This document shows, in pieces, positions 7,946-16,545 of a stretch of DNA of 35,093 nt. The DNA is from Verrucomicrobiota bacterium (GTDB taxonomy: Bacteria > Pseudomonadota > Gammaproteobacteria > Nevskiales > Nevskiaceae). The notes under the pieces were generated by a model that had not been told where the DNA came from, did not search any database, and worked only from the letters and a program-made list of their open reading frames with translations. Position 1 is the stretch's first letter. Every line of letters begins with the position of its first letter. The stretch spans positions 1 to 35,093 of the forward strand of contig CAJCJI010000500.1 in assembly GCA_903970595.1 (NCBI GenBank), given 5' to 3'. The translations under genes and the position numbers were made by a program.

Positions 7946-8466
7946 ACCGCATCGGCAAGCTTTTCGCGCTGGCGCTGCTGGTGGCGGTGGCCGCTCACCT
8001 GGCCACCGTGCTTGCCGCGCCCTACGTATTGATGAACGCCGCGATGAAGCGCATCAGCAAGGACGGCACCAAGATCAACCAGTGGATTCATGCCCCGCCG
8101 ACCACGGAGCAGTCCCGCCGCGTGGTGCGGCCCTCCCCGGACATCGCCTACTCGGCCTGCGTCTATGACCTTGCCGCCGGCCCGATCCACGTCACAGCCG
8201 CGCCCTGGGGCGACTACCTGTCGGTATCGGTGTTCGGGCAAAACAGCGACAACATCTACGTCGTCGACGACCGCCAGTCACCCCAGGGCATGGATCTGCT
8301 CATCGTGCGCAAGGGTGCACCGCATCCGCCCGGAGCCGCGGTAGTGGTGGAATCTCCAAGCCGCCGCGGCATCGTGTTGCAGCGCCGCCTGGCGCCGACG
8401 CAGGAACGTTGGGATGCTGCCGACGCGGCACGCCGGCACGACATATGCGGCCCGCTCAAGGGTTGA
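7942..8466 (+). CDS. DUF1254 domain membrane-anchored protein
   Basis: This 174-residue protein starts at 7942, overlapping the stop of the DUF1214 gene by four bases, so translation is coupled. Residues 1-35 form a signal anchor. The DUF1254 signature lies in 'SPDIAYSACVYDLAAGPIHVTAAPWGDYLSVSVFGQNSDNIYVVDDRQ', which matches the family's D-x-x-Y-s-x-x-x-x-D-l-x-x-GP pattern. The two split proteins probably act as a pair at the periplasmic face of the inner membrane. The role is unknown. Confidence 0.8.
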   Translation: MNRIGKLFALALLVAVAAHLATVLAAPYVLMNAAMKRISKDGTKINQWIHAPPTTEQSRRVVRPSPDIAYSACVYDLAAGPIHVTAAPWGDYLSVSVFGQNSDNIYVVDDRQSPQGMDLLIVRKGAPHPPGAAVVVESPSRRGIVLQRRLAPTQERWDAADAARRHDICGPLKG

Positions 8467-8611
8467 ATCGGCGGAATCTGCACTTGGTGCGCAGCGTACC
8501 GATGAGCGGTACAGAATACCCGGACCGACAGCTTTGACCGGCGCGCGGCGGCAACATAGCCTTGTCTTCGAGCAGCCGAAGGACCGCCTGGCAGCGACCG
8601 GAGTCATTTTA

Positions 8612-8773
8612 ATGTTAAGCAGAATCGGTTGGATTTCAGTCAATCAGCGTGGCGTTACCGCAACCGAGTACGCGCTGATCATCGCGGTAGTCGCTTTGAT
8701 CATGCTGATCGGAGCGCAGTTGCTGGGCACGAATCTGAACCTCGTATTCAATTCCGTCGCCGGCGACGTCTAG
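8612..8773 (+). CDS. Flp/Fap-type (type IVb) pilin, orphan
   Basis: This 53-residue prepilin has a short basic leader ending in Gly14, with the mature protein starting 'VTATEYALIIAVVALIMLIGAQLLG'. Glu at mature position 5 and Tyr at 6 are the Flp hallmark, and the hydrophobic helix follows directly. A GGAG eight bases upstream supports the ATG at 8612; a longer frame from 8414 overlaps the DUF1254 gene and lacks coding character. Flp pilins are normally processed by TadV and assembled by Tad machinery, none of which is in the window. It may be used by a tad locus elsewhere or be a stray copy. Confidence 0.88.
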   Translation: MLSRIGWISVNQRGVTATEYALIIAVVALIMLIGAQLLGTNLNLVFNSVAGDV

Positions 8774-9219
8774 GCCCCGTCTGCACGCATCCGTCACGGG
8801 ATTGCCCGAAAGCGGCGACCCGTGTCGGAAGGCTCGCTGTGGAAGAAGGCCGGGATCGCCGGATCTGCAGAAGATGAGCGCCTGAGGCTCATCGGGCCAG
8901 GCTGCCCGGTACCTGCCACTTCATCGGTGCCGCCTGCTTGCCCGCAGGCCCACTCTGCCCCGGAAATGGCGCAGGCAGGGCAGGTGCAGGCGGAAAAATG
9001 ACTGCCGACCGTTTAAACTCCGCCTGAGGATACGGGGATGTAGTTTCGTGGCGGAACGGCGGCTTCACCAGAACTCAGGCGCATGAACCACCGCGGCATG
9101 GATTCCCGCGAATCCTGGGGCATGCTGGAACCCGGATCACCCGCTCCTCAAGCGCTTTGAACAGGCGTGCAGCCGGTCCGGCGGCGCTCCTTATCCATGA
9201 CCTGCGAGCGGCATAAAGA
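8774..9219. other. Intergenic region with hairpin and tRNA relic
   Basis: After the pilin gene there is a perfect 7-bp hairpin at 8873-8893 (GATGAGC, 7-base loop, GCTCATC), a second small hairpin near 8933-8950 (GCCTGC/GCAGGC), and a degenerate tRNA-Gly at about 9034-9147, listed separately. No other gene is visible. Confidence 0.55.
9034..9147 (+). pseudogene. Degenerate tRNA-Gly relic
   Basis: The 5' half aligns with the intact tRNA-Gly(CCC) at 17923: 'GATGTAGTTTCGTGGCGGAACGGCGGCTTCACCAG' matches the D-arm and 5' anticodon arm. The last 11 bases of similarity (9137-9147, TCACCCGCTCC) are identical to the acceptor 3' strand at 17985-17995. Between the halves there are about 40 extra bases and no proper anticodon or T arm. 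The bases ahead (CGTTTAAACT at 9010-9019) also resemble the sequence ahead of the intact gene (CGTTTAGACT). It cannot fold as a tRNA. Confidence 0.65.
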
Positions 9220-10806
9220 TTGAACCTGCAAAGCGGCTCTGCCCCTGAACGCTTGAGCTTTGCGTCCGGACTCCGGCGCCATGCCCACATCATCGCGGTC
9301 ATGGCCGTTGTCGCTCCGTTGTATTGGCTGTGGACCTGGACCGGGCAGGTGGGCGACATCGGCTACGATGCCGTCGACTACCTGCTGATGGCGCAGCATC
9401 TGTCTCCCTATCTGGGTCACGGCGCGGTGATCGACCAGGCCGCGGCATTGAGCCGTTTTCCGCCTTTATATCCGCTGATCCTGGCCTGGTTCGGAGCGGC
9501 GGGGCCCGATTTGCACCGGGCGCACCTGGTCACCACCGCGTTCCTGCTCCTGGCCCTGCCGGCCTGGTACGCCTGGCTGCGACGGCAGCAGCTTGCGCCT
9601 GCGCAGTCGGCCCTGATGGTATTGGCCTTTGCCGCCGCGCCGGGGACCTGGTTCACCGGGCTCAATCTGCATTCGGAATATCCCTACCTGTTGTGGAGCA
9701 TCCTGGCCCTGCTGTTCCTGGAGCGATACCGCAGTGAGGGCCGGGACGAAAACCTCTACGCCGCGGCACTGTTCGTGGTGTGCGCCGCGCTCACCCGCAC
9801 CGTCGGCGCGGTACTGTTCGTGCCATTGATCATGGCGGCCTTGCGCGGGCCGCGGCGCTCCGGCATGCTGGCGCTGATGATGGCGGCGGCGCCGTTGCTG
9901 GTCTGGCATCTGCTCCACCGGCCGAGTGACGGTTATGACACGGCGCTTTTCACGTACTACGGCATGGATTCGCTGCGGATTTTCCGCACGCAGCTGTCTA
10001 CGGAATTGCCGGCACTGTGCAGCGCCTTTGCCGAAAACCTGACCACCTCCCTTGCGCTGTACCCGATGGTCTATGTCATAGGGGCAGTATGCACTGCCTG
10101 CGGCGCATGGCGTACCGTACGCTTGCGTACTGACGGCGTCTATCTGGCGGCCTATTTTTCGGTGCTCCTGATCTGGCCGTATCCCAATGTGGCGTCGCGC
10201 CTGGTCTGGGCCGTGCTGCCGGTGCTGCTCGCCCAGCCGTTGCTGGCCCTGGCCGAAATGCGTCGCGAAATCCCGAAGGCGCGATACCTTGCGACCTGCA
10301 CCGCGGCATTTGCAGGCGTCGTGCTGTTATCCGCGCTTCCCGCCATCGCGCAAACGGCAGAACGTTATCGCATGGCCGACGACGACGATTTTCCCGCGGC
10401 GCGAGGCCTCGAGGGCTGGTATGCCGCGGATCCCCGGCACGCCGTGCATCGGGTTTTCTCCCAATTAATGTTCGTGCAGGCGCTACAGCAGATTCCGGAC
10501 TTCGTTCCAGAATCCGACTGCGTCATCGCAGTGCGCACGGACCTGGTGAATTACTACGCACAGCGGCGCAGTGTGTATCCTCCGTTGAATTCGACCCAGG
10601 ACCCGAATTTCATGGAGACAATGCGCGCCACCGGCTGTCATTACGTTTTCATGTACAACGCAGCTGACGGGCGCTTTCCGGTACCCTTGCACCCCATGCA
10701 GCGCCTGGCCGGGCATTTCCGCATGCTCATCTATGACAATTTGCCGGATCCCGCTTCCGGTGAAGCGACGAGCCGGGTGATCTGCATGCTGGTCAGGCTG
10801 GACTGA
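9220..10806 (+). CDS. GT-C-like polytopic membrane protein, possible glycosyltransferase (copy 1)
   Basis: The protein has about 528 residues with many transmembrane helices in the first 385 and a soluble C-terminal part ending 'VICMLVRLD'. The first periplasmic loop 'GQVGDIGYDAVDYLLMAQHLSPY' and the following 'RFPPLYPLILAWFG' resemble the acidic loop and PPLYP segment of GT39/ArnT-type GT-C glycosyltransferases, which use lipid-linked sugars. The start is uncertain: TTG at 9220 sits just after an in-frame stop at 9214, and the next ATG (9301) would cut into the first helix. It is clearly paralogous to the next gene. The substrate is unknown. Confidence 0.72.
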   Translation: MNLQSGSAPERLSFASGLRRHAHIIAVMAVVAPLYWLWTWTGQVGDIGYDAVDYLLMAQHLSPYLGHGAVIDQAAALSRFPPLYPLILAWFGAAGPDLHRAHLVTTAFLLLALPAWYAWLRRQQLAPAQSALMVLAFAAAPGTWFTGLNLHSEYPYLLWSILALLFLERYRSEGRDENLYAAALFVVCAALTRTVGAVLFVPLIMAALRGPRRSGMLALMMAAAPLLVWHLLHRPSDGYDTALFTYYGMDSLRIFRTQLSTELPALCSAFAENLTTSLALYPMVYVIGAVCTACGAWRTVRLRTDGVYLAAYFSVLLIWPYPNVASRLVWAVLPVLLAQPLLALAEMRREIPKARYLATCTAAFAGVVLLSALPAIAQTAERYRMADDDDFPAARGLEGWYAADPRHAVHRVFSQLMFVQALQQIPDFVPESDCVIAVRTDLVNYYAQRRSVYPPLNSTQDPNFMETMRATGCHYVFMYNAADGRFPVPLHPMQRLAGHFRMLIYDNLPDPASGEATSRVICMLVRLD

Positions 10807-10879
10807 AACCGGCTCTTTGATCGCCACAAATTCAATTCCGCGACATTGAGGTGATTTCTATTGGAATTCGTGATTAAAA

Positions 10880-12457
10880 ATGCAAATGTTCAACTCAACA
10901 ATGCGGGCCTCGCTGATCGATCTCCTCCAGCGACACTATTCGATCGTGCTGGTATTGACCTTTGTTGCGCCCTGGTATCTGTTGTGGATGTCGCAAGCTG
11001 TGCTGGGGGATATCGGCACCGACGGCCCGGAATATCTTCTGATGGCGCAGCACTATTCGCCATTCGGCACACAAAACCCGGTGTATCAGCACGCAGCCAC
11101 TTATACCCGGTTTCCGCCGATGTACCCGCTCGTGCTCGCCTTGACGGGTGCAGCTGACGATCTTGCGCGCGCTCATCTGGTAACCTTCTGCTTCTTCCTG
11201 CTTGCGCTCCTGGCCTTCTACATTTATTTGCAGCGCATGGAGATGCCGGCCAAGCAGTCCTCGTTATTGGTATTGCTGTTCGCGGCCTTGCCGGGAAGCT
11301 GGGCGCTGGGTCTGTTCATCCAATCGGAATATCTGTATTTGACCTTCAGCCTGCTGGCGTTGACGCTGATGGCCATGGTGCGGCCGGGCGCGCATCGAAA
11401 TGTTCTTGTCGCAGCGGCTCTGATCACGGCTATTGCCATATTGACTCGCACCGTCGGCATCAGCTTGCTGGTTCCGTTGGTGCTGGTTTTGGTGCGGGCG
11501 CGCGTGCCGTTGCGCGATGCCTTGACCGCCATATCAATCGCGCTGTTTCCGCTGTTGGCGTGGAATCTTGTCCACGAATCCCACTCCGGCTATGTGGATG
11601 CCCTGCACCAGGGCTATGATTCCGATGGATGGATGTTCCTGGTCAGGCAGCTTGCGGTCGAGTTACCGGCCTTGCACAAGGGTTTTGGCGACAATTTTCT
11701 GCATGACCAGGACCTGCGTCCGCTGGCTGATGCGCTGGGCGTGCTATGCATGGCGGCCACGGCGTGGCGGGCGATCAAGCTTAAACCGGACGCAATCTAC
11801 ATTCTCGCGCAATCGGCAATTCTTCTCGTCTGGCCTTATCCCGATGAGGCGCGGCGCCTCTTGTGGGTGCTATTGCCGCTCATTCCCGTGCAGCCGTTGC
11901 TCGGTTACAGCGAATCAACTTTAATGGAGCGCCGAGGTGCGGTGACAAGCGCCTTTGCTGCCGGATTGGCCGCGGTAATCCTGACGATGACCCTCCCGGC
12001 CCTGGCATTTGCCGCGGATCGTTACCGCGCGGCGGCTTATTTCGATCCCCCCGGAGCCGGAAGCTTCCTGCTTTGGTATCGCTCAGACAGGATTTCCGAC
12101 CAGGAGGCGGTGGCCAACCAGATCTTGATCGGTAATGCACTGCTTGAGATTCGGGAGTACGTTCCCGCATCCGATTGCGTTATTTCGACCCGTCCGGACA
12201 TGGTCGACTATTTCGGCTGGCGCCGGAGCGTACCACCGCCCCCGGATTCCATTTCCGAACCATACTTCACGGCAGCAATTCGCGGGACCGGGTGTCATTA
12301 CATCTTCGGCATGATCGGTGTCAGCGAGCGCTACCCTAGGCCGTTTTATCCTCTGCCGCGGCTTGAGTCCAATATCGAGCCTTTATTCGTCAGCACCGCG
12401 CACGCGCTCATGGGAGGGGAGCATCCTCCAGTTGCCGTTCTGGCAAGATTACCCTGA
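10880..12457 (+). CDS. GT-C-like polytopic membrane protein, possible glycosyltransferase (copy 2)
   Basis: This 525-residue paralogue of the preceding gene is collinear over its whole length. Its matching blocks are 'LGDIGTDGPEYLLMAQHYSPF', 'RFPPMYPLVLALTG', 'ILTRTVGISLLVPLVLVLV', 'WPYPDEARRLLWVLLPLIPVQPLLG' and 'VPASDCVISTRPDMVDYFGWRRSV'. The two share topology: about ten helices, then a C-terminal periplasmic portion. The codon use looks less GC-rich than neighbours. Two or three in-frame ATGs lie close together at the start (10880, 10886, 10901). Family assignment to GT-C enzymes is by loop pattern only; the role could be modification of an envelope polymer. Confidence 0.74.
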   Translation: MQMFNSTMRASLIDLLQRHYSIVLVLTFVAPWYLLWMSQAVLGDIGTDGPEYLLMAQHYSPFGTQNPVYQHAATYTRFPPMYPLVLALTGAADDLARAHLVTFCFFLLALLAFYIYLQRMEMPAKQSSLLVLLFAALPGSWALGLFIQSEYLYLTFSLLALTLMAMVRPGAHRNVLVAAALITAIAILTRTVGISLLVPLVLVLVRARVPLRDALTAISIALFPLLAWNLVHESHSGYVDALHQGYDSDGWMFLVRQLAVELPALHKGFGDNFLHDQDLRPLADALGVLCMAATAWRAIKLKPDAIYILAQSAILLVWPYPDEARRLLWVLLPLIPVQPLLGYSESTLMERRGAVTSAFAAGLAAVILTMTLPALAFAADRYRAAAYFDPPGAGSFLLWYRSDRISDQEAVANQILIGNALLEIREYVPASDCVISTRPDMVDYFGWRRSVPPPPDSISEPYFTAAIRGTGCHYIFGMIGVSERYPRPFYPLPRLESNIEPLFVSTAHALMGGEHPPVAVLARLP

Positions 12458-12498
12458 TCGGTTCCGGCACTGAACTCCACCCCTGCTCAGCCCGAATC

Positions 12499-13750
12499 AT
12501 GAAACAGCAGTCCGCAGAGCTCGAACAATGGCTGGCTCGCGGGCTTGAGTTGCAGCGCGCTGGGCATCGGCGCGTTATGCGGAGGCTTTCGCGAGCTATT
12601 CCAGCGCGCTGGTCGTCGCGCCCGATCGCGCGGAAGCCCTGATTAATGCGGCGGTTTGCCTGCTTGCCTTGCGCGAGCCGGCGCGCGCATGACTTGTTGC
12701 TGCGCGCCATTGAATGCGCGCCGACTTCAGCGGATGCGCACAATGCCTTAGGCACGGCACGGTATGAGCTGGGCGAGTTCGAAGCGGCGGCGGCGTCTTT
12801 CGAGCGCGCTCTGGCGCTCGACCCGCAACTGGCGGATGCGTATTACAACCTGGGGAACGCACTGCAGATGCGCGGCCGCTTGGAAGAGGCTGGCCTGCGG
12901 TACGACGAGGCGCTTCGGCGCAAGCACGGGTTCAATGAAGCGCAGTTGAACAAGTCGCTGGTGCTCTTGACCCTGGGCCGCTACGCGGACGGCTGGGCGC
13001 TCTACGAATCGCGCTTGCGCGGCGCCGACCAGCCCGGAGTGCCGGTTATACGCTCGCGGCGCTGGGATGGCCGGGCCTTTCCGGAGCGGAGTTTGCTGAT
13101 TCACTCGGAGCCGGGGCCTGGGCGATGCCTTGCAGTTCGTGCGCTTCGCCGCCTGGTGCAAGACGCGCGGCGGCACCGTCACGGTCCAGTGCCAAAGGCC
13201 GCTGCTGCGCCTGCTCCGCACCTGCCCTGGCGTGGGCGCGTGGCCGGCGACGAGCTTGCAGGTCGGCCTGGTCTGGGCGGGTGCGCCGCGCGAGTTCCGA
13301 CCCGCCGACTACCTGATCGACCGGCGGCGCAGCATGGGCTTGGCGCGCATGCGGCCGCTGCTGAACGTGGCGGGCGTGCGTTTCCACAGCCTGCAACTTG
13401 GCCAGGCCGCCCGGCAAATCGACGAACTGGACCTGCGCGGAATTCTGCTGGATCACTCGGCGGACGTCGGGGATTACATGGATACGGCGGCCATCATCGA
13501 ACAACTCGATCTGGTGATCGCCGTCGATCCCTCGGTGGTCCACGCCGCCGGCGCCCTCGGCCGCCCGGTGTGGGTGCTGTCGCGCTTCGACGCCTGCTGG
13601 CGGTGGTTGCGCAACCGGGAAACCAATCCCTGGTATCCGACTGCCCGCGTCTTCGGCCAGCCGGCGCCGGGTGACTGGGATACGGTGATCGCAAATGCGG
13701 CAGAGGCGCTAGCCAGGGTCGCCGCGGCCAAGCGCGGCGCCGGAACTTAG
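12499..13750 (+). pseudogene. TPR / GT9-fold glycosyltransferase pseudogene, multiply frameshifted
   Basis: Read across frames, the sequence encodes an N-terminal TPR region ('ADAHNALGTARYELGEFEAAAASFERALALDP', 'ADAYYNLGNALQMRGRLEEA') followed by a C-terminal glycosyltransferase-like domain ('GDALQFVRFAAWC', 'LQVGLVWAG', 'DTAAIIEQLDLVIAVDPSVVHAAGALGRPVWVLSRF', 'WYPTARVFGQPAPGDWD'). The frame breaks near 12565-12573, returns near 12681-12688, and breaks again near 13111-13120 (GGGGCCTGGGC). About 70 residues expected between 'LRTCPGV' and 'LQVGLVWAG' are missing. Such TPR-transferase proteins are often large and found near polysaccharide genes. The copy is dead unless the indels are sequencing errors, which the internal deletion argues against. 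Confidence 0.85.
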
Positions 13751-13807
13751 TGGTTCAAAGCTCACAATCCTTGATCCCGGTGCTGGCGGGATATACCCGA
13801 CGCCGCC

Positions 13808-15073
13808 TCATCCGCCGCTGGGGGATGGCGAGGGGACGTCATATTGGTTTCCGGAGACACCGACCGCGATGCCATAAGAATAGCTGCCGCGCACCGTATC
13901 GATCGGCGGCGCAGGCAACAGGTTGACCGGGCAAGCCGACTGGTTGCCGGAGCAGGAGAACTGGCCGGAATTCGTGAGGCCGTAAAACATGGGGCCAACG
14001 TCGGCACCCGTCTGTCCGGAATCGCTGAGCAGGACAGGGTTGTAAGTGTTCCCGTCGGCGTCGCCCGCGATGCCCGCCGAACTGACGAAGGGGTTGAAAT
14101 TGCCGTCGTCCAACAGTGGGAACGTCACGCTGTTGCCGAAGCAGCGCTGCGGGGAGGGCTGCAAACAAAAGACCGACACCGCTAGCGTCGCGGGCGACGA
14201 GGTGCTGGCGTTCGCCCCGCCGATATACAGCGTCATGCCGTCCTGAGCGATGGCGAGCGGACCGCCGGCGGCGGCGTCGGGCACCTGGCCGAGCAGGCTT
14301 GCGGTTACGTCGGTCTGGCTGCCGGGGTTCTGCGCACAGGTGGCGGAACAGGCGAACAACTCATCGCCGCCGAATTCATGATTCTGCTCGGTGACGTATA
14401 CCGTATCCTGGACGTCGACGGCCAGCCCGCCGTAGTAGACCGGCTCCACCGTCGAGGTATACACCGTGGTCATGGCCGGCCCCGGTCCGACGTTCTCCGC
14501 GAAGCTGACCACCGTTCCCGCGGTGGCGCCCAGCGAAGTGGCGAAGACTGCGGGGTTGCCGTTGATGCCGGGCGCATTGCCATCGGTCGTCAGCCATTGA
14601 CCGCCGGGGATGGTTCCGCCTACCTGCTCACACGTGCCTGTCACGGGAAAGACATACGTCGGATCGGGTGAATGACCAACGGCCGGGCAGATGAAGAAAT
14701 CGGCGTCGAGGGGGTTGACCGGGTCGCTTGCCAGATAAAGCAAATCGCCGCCAGTGTCGATCGCCACGCTCAGCACGTTGGGAGCGGAGAGAGTCTGTAC
14801 TGGCATCGGAGCCGACCCGGAAACTCCGGTCGTTGAATCCGGCAAGATGTAGAGTTGTATGGTCCCGTTGGCGGCGATGGCCATGTACTGCGCCGTTTTG
14901 CCGTCCACGGGTGAGCCGAACAGGTTGACGCCGGGTGTGCTTGGGTTGCAGCCAGCCAGCAGGCTGTATCCCAGAGCCGCCGCCAGCCCGCCTAAGGGCG
15001 GCAGCGCGCGGCGCGCGGTATTGCGCCCGGCAGGCGTTGCGGTTCCGCCCGGTAATGCGATGCCTTGATTCAT
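13808..15073 (-). CDS. Secreted lipoprotein, probably beta-rich, function unknown (421 aa)
   Basis: The ATG at 15073 has GGGGAG eight bases ahead. A long basic leader is followed by a hydrophobic stretch and the lipobox 'SLLAGC' (lipidated Cys42). The rest is rich in Gly, Ser, Thr, Asp and Pro. It has repeated short beta-strand-like blocks such as 'YMAIAANGTIQLYILPDS', 'VLSVAIDTGGDLLYLASDP', 'GGLAVDVQDTVYVTEQN', 'GPLAIAQDGMTLYIGGANA' and 'AGIAGDADGNTYNPVLLS', which suggest a beta-propeller (NHL/SMP-30-like). Paired Cys appear in several loops. The frame is open further upstream to 15340 but that part looks non-coding. Neither neighbour gives a functional clue. Confidence 0.75.
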   Translation of the reverse strand: MNQGIALPGGTATPAGRNTARRALPPLGGLAAALGYSLLAGCNPSTPGVNLFGSPVDGKTAQYMAIAANGTIQLYILPDSTTGVSGSAPMPVQTLSAPNVLSVAIDTGGDLLYLASDPVNPLDADFFICPAVGHSPDPTYVFPVTGTCEQVGGTIPGGQWLTTDGNAPGINGNPAVFATSLGATAGTVVSFAENVGPGPAMTTVYTSTVEPVYYGGLAVDVQDTVYVTEQNHEFGGDELFACSATCAQNPGSQTDVTASLLGQVPDAAAGGPLAIAQDGMTLYIGGANASTSSPATLAVSVFCLQPSPQRCFGNSVTFPLLDDGNFNPFVSSAGIAGDADGNTYNPVLLSDSGQTGADVGPMFYGLTNSGQFSCSGNQSACPVNLLPAPPIDTVRGSYSYGIAVGVSGNQYDVPSPSPSGG

Positions 15074-15700
15074 GTCCTGGTCTCCCCTGATTAGCCGAAT
15101 TTCTGGCCCGCGGACCAGCCCTGAAATGAGCCCTCGAATACTTCGACTCACCCTGGATCGCGACCACAGTGGCCGCATCGCCAGCCCCGGTCTGTGCGCT
15201 GCACCGCTGAACGCACCGTCATGGTTCTCCCAGCTGCCGTGATGCGGTTCCGGCAAAACATCAGAAAGCGGAGATAGCGGTAGAGAAGATGCATCTCGGC
15301 GGCTGCAGATGGCCGGCATTGGAGCAGTGTGGGATGCCACTCGATCAACCGGGGTCAGTACTGCGCCATCGCCGGTTCATCGTTTGAACCAGTCGCAGGG
15401 CAGGCGGGTGTAGTTCAATGGTGGAACTGCGGCTTACCAAGCTGCCAGCGTGGGTTCGCCTCCCACTACTTGCTCCAGGTTTCCGCCTGGTTTCCGAGGT
15501 TTGATCCGTTCCGGGTGCGGGCCCTGGACCCGTGGTTCTGCGATGCGTGAACACAAGCGGGTGCATTCGCGTATCCGTTCAAACATACGCTATCGCATTG
15601 AGGGTATAACCCAATATTTCGGTATGGGTTCGTCGCTTAGACTTTCCTGATCGCGATGTCAGCGCAGCTCACCAAAAAAAGCGAACCACGGAGAGAGACG
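15074..15700. other. Divergent intergenic region with tRNA-like gene
   Basis: This lies between the minus-strand lipoprotein gene and the plus-strand SDR gene. It carries the tRNA-Gly-like sequence 15404-15477 and a following small hairpin (CCAGG TTTCCG CCTGG then TTT, 15475-15493). Nearer the SDR gene there is an inverted repeat around 15609-15631 (AACCCA...TGGGTT) and a TCGTCGCTTAGACT motif at 15630-15643 with a -10-like TAGACT. No protein gene is visible. Confidence 0.5.
15404..15477 (+). tRNA. tRNA-Gly-like sequence with anticodon ACC, possibly a pseudo-tRNA
   Basis: The sequence is 74 nt with encoded CCA, 64 of 74 bases identical to the intact tRNA-Gly(CCC) at 17923-17996. All stems still pair. 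The acceptor GCGGGTG/TACTTGC holds three G-U pairs, the anticodon stem GCGGC/GCTGC one, and the T-stem GTGGG/CCCAC is perfect. Changes in conserved single-stranded positions are anticodon CCC to ACC (15436-15438), the T-loop TTCGATT to TTCGCCT (loss of A58), and one D-loop A to G. The ACC anticodon would read Gly codons but is very unusual in bacteria. Loss of A58 argues against a normal translational tRNA. The -10-like element ahead (TAGACT in the intact copy) is changed to TGAACC. Confidence 0.55.
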
Positions 15701-16519
15701 ATGTTCGACTATGCCAAGGCCTTTCGGGTAGATGGCAAGGTTGCGCTGGTTTCGGGCGGTGCACGCGGGCTCGGCGCCGAGATGTGCCGGGCCCTGGCCC
15801 AGGGGGGCGCCGCCGTTCTGGTGACAGACGTTCTTGAAAAAGAAGCCCGCGGCGTGGTCGAGGAGCTCAAGGCTTCGGGTGCGCACGCCGACTTTCTCAA
15901 GCTCGATGTGACGGCCGAATCGCAGTGGGAAGAAGCAGTGGGAACGGCGACCCGCAAGTTGGGCGGGCTCGACGTCCTGGTCAACAACGCCGGCATCGAG
16001 ACCATGCAGTTCCTCACCGAAACCAGTGTGGAGGAGTTTCGGCGCATTCTCGATATAAACGTGACCGGAACCTTCCTGGGCTGCAAGCATGCGGTGCGCG
16101 CCATGCGTCCGGGCGGCGCGGCAGGCAAGGGCGGCTCGATCATCAACCTCTCGTCCATCGCCGGCTTGATTGGAGTGACGGCGCTGGGCGCCTACAACGC
16201 CTCCAAGGGCGCGGTGCGGATCCTGACGAAGTCGGTTGCCGTCGAATGCGGCCAGCTCAAAACAGGCATCCGTTGCAATTCGATCCATCCGGGCGTTGTG
16301 TGGACGGATATGGGCAGGCATTTCCTGCAGAACTTTGTGGACCTGAAGCTGGTTCCGGACCTGGCGACGGCCGAGTCCTCGTTCAAGGCTGCCCATCCGA
16401 TCGGCGAATTCGGCCAGCCGCGGGATATCGCCTCGGCCACGCTGTTCCTTGCTTCCGACGCCTCGCGCTGGATCACGGGATCCGAGATGGTCGTCGACGG
16501 CGGCTATACCGCAACATAG
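15701..16519 (+). CDS. Short-chain dehydrogenase/reductase (SDR)
   Basis: This 272-residue NAD(P)-dependent oxidoreductase of the classical SDR type starts at 15701, with GGAG seven bases ahead; an upstream frame from 15656 lacks a good ribosome site. The cofactor motif is 'SGGARGLGA' (residues 18-26), followed by Asp43 after the second strand ('VLVTDV', favouring NAD). Other motifs are 'NNAG' at 95-98, catalytic Ser151/152, and Tyr165/Lys169 in 'YNASK'. The C-terminal 'ITGSEMVVDGGYTA' is standard. Relatives act on hydroxysteroids, cyclic alcohols or acyl groups, and the substrate cannot be told. The gene stands alone, followed by a strong hairpin. Confidence 0.93.
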   Translation: MFDYAKAFRVDGKVALVSGGARGLGAEMCRALAQGGAAVLVTDVLEKEARGVVEELKASGAHADFLKLDVTAESQWEEAVGTATRKLGGLDVLVNNAGIETMQFLTETSVEEFRRILDINVTGTFLGCKHAVRAMRPGGAAGKGGSIINLSSIAGLIGVTALGAYNASKGAVRILTKSVAVECGQLKTGIRCNSIHPGVVWTDMGRHFLQNFVDLKLVPDLATAESSFKAAHPIGEFGQPRDIASATLFLASDASRWITGSEMVVDGGYTAT

Positions 16520-16545
16520 GACATAAAATCGGCGTTTATCCCTAG

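Noticed and set aside
9220-15340. Active genomic island integrated at tRNA-Gly
   Set aside because: No integrase, transposase or phage gene is visible. The tRNA copies are full-length relics rather than short att repeats, so only an old accessory region can be suggested.
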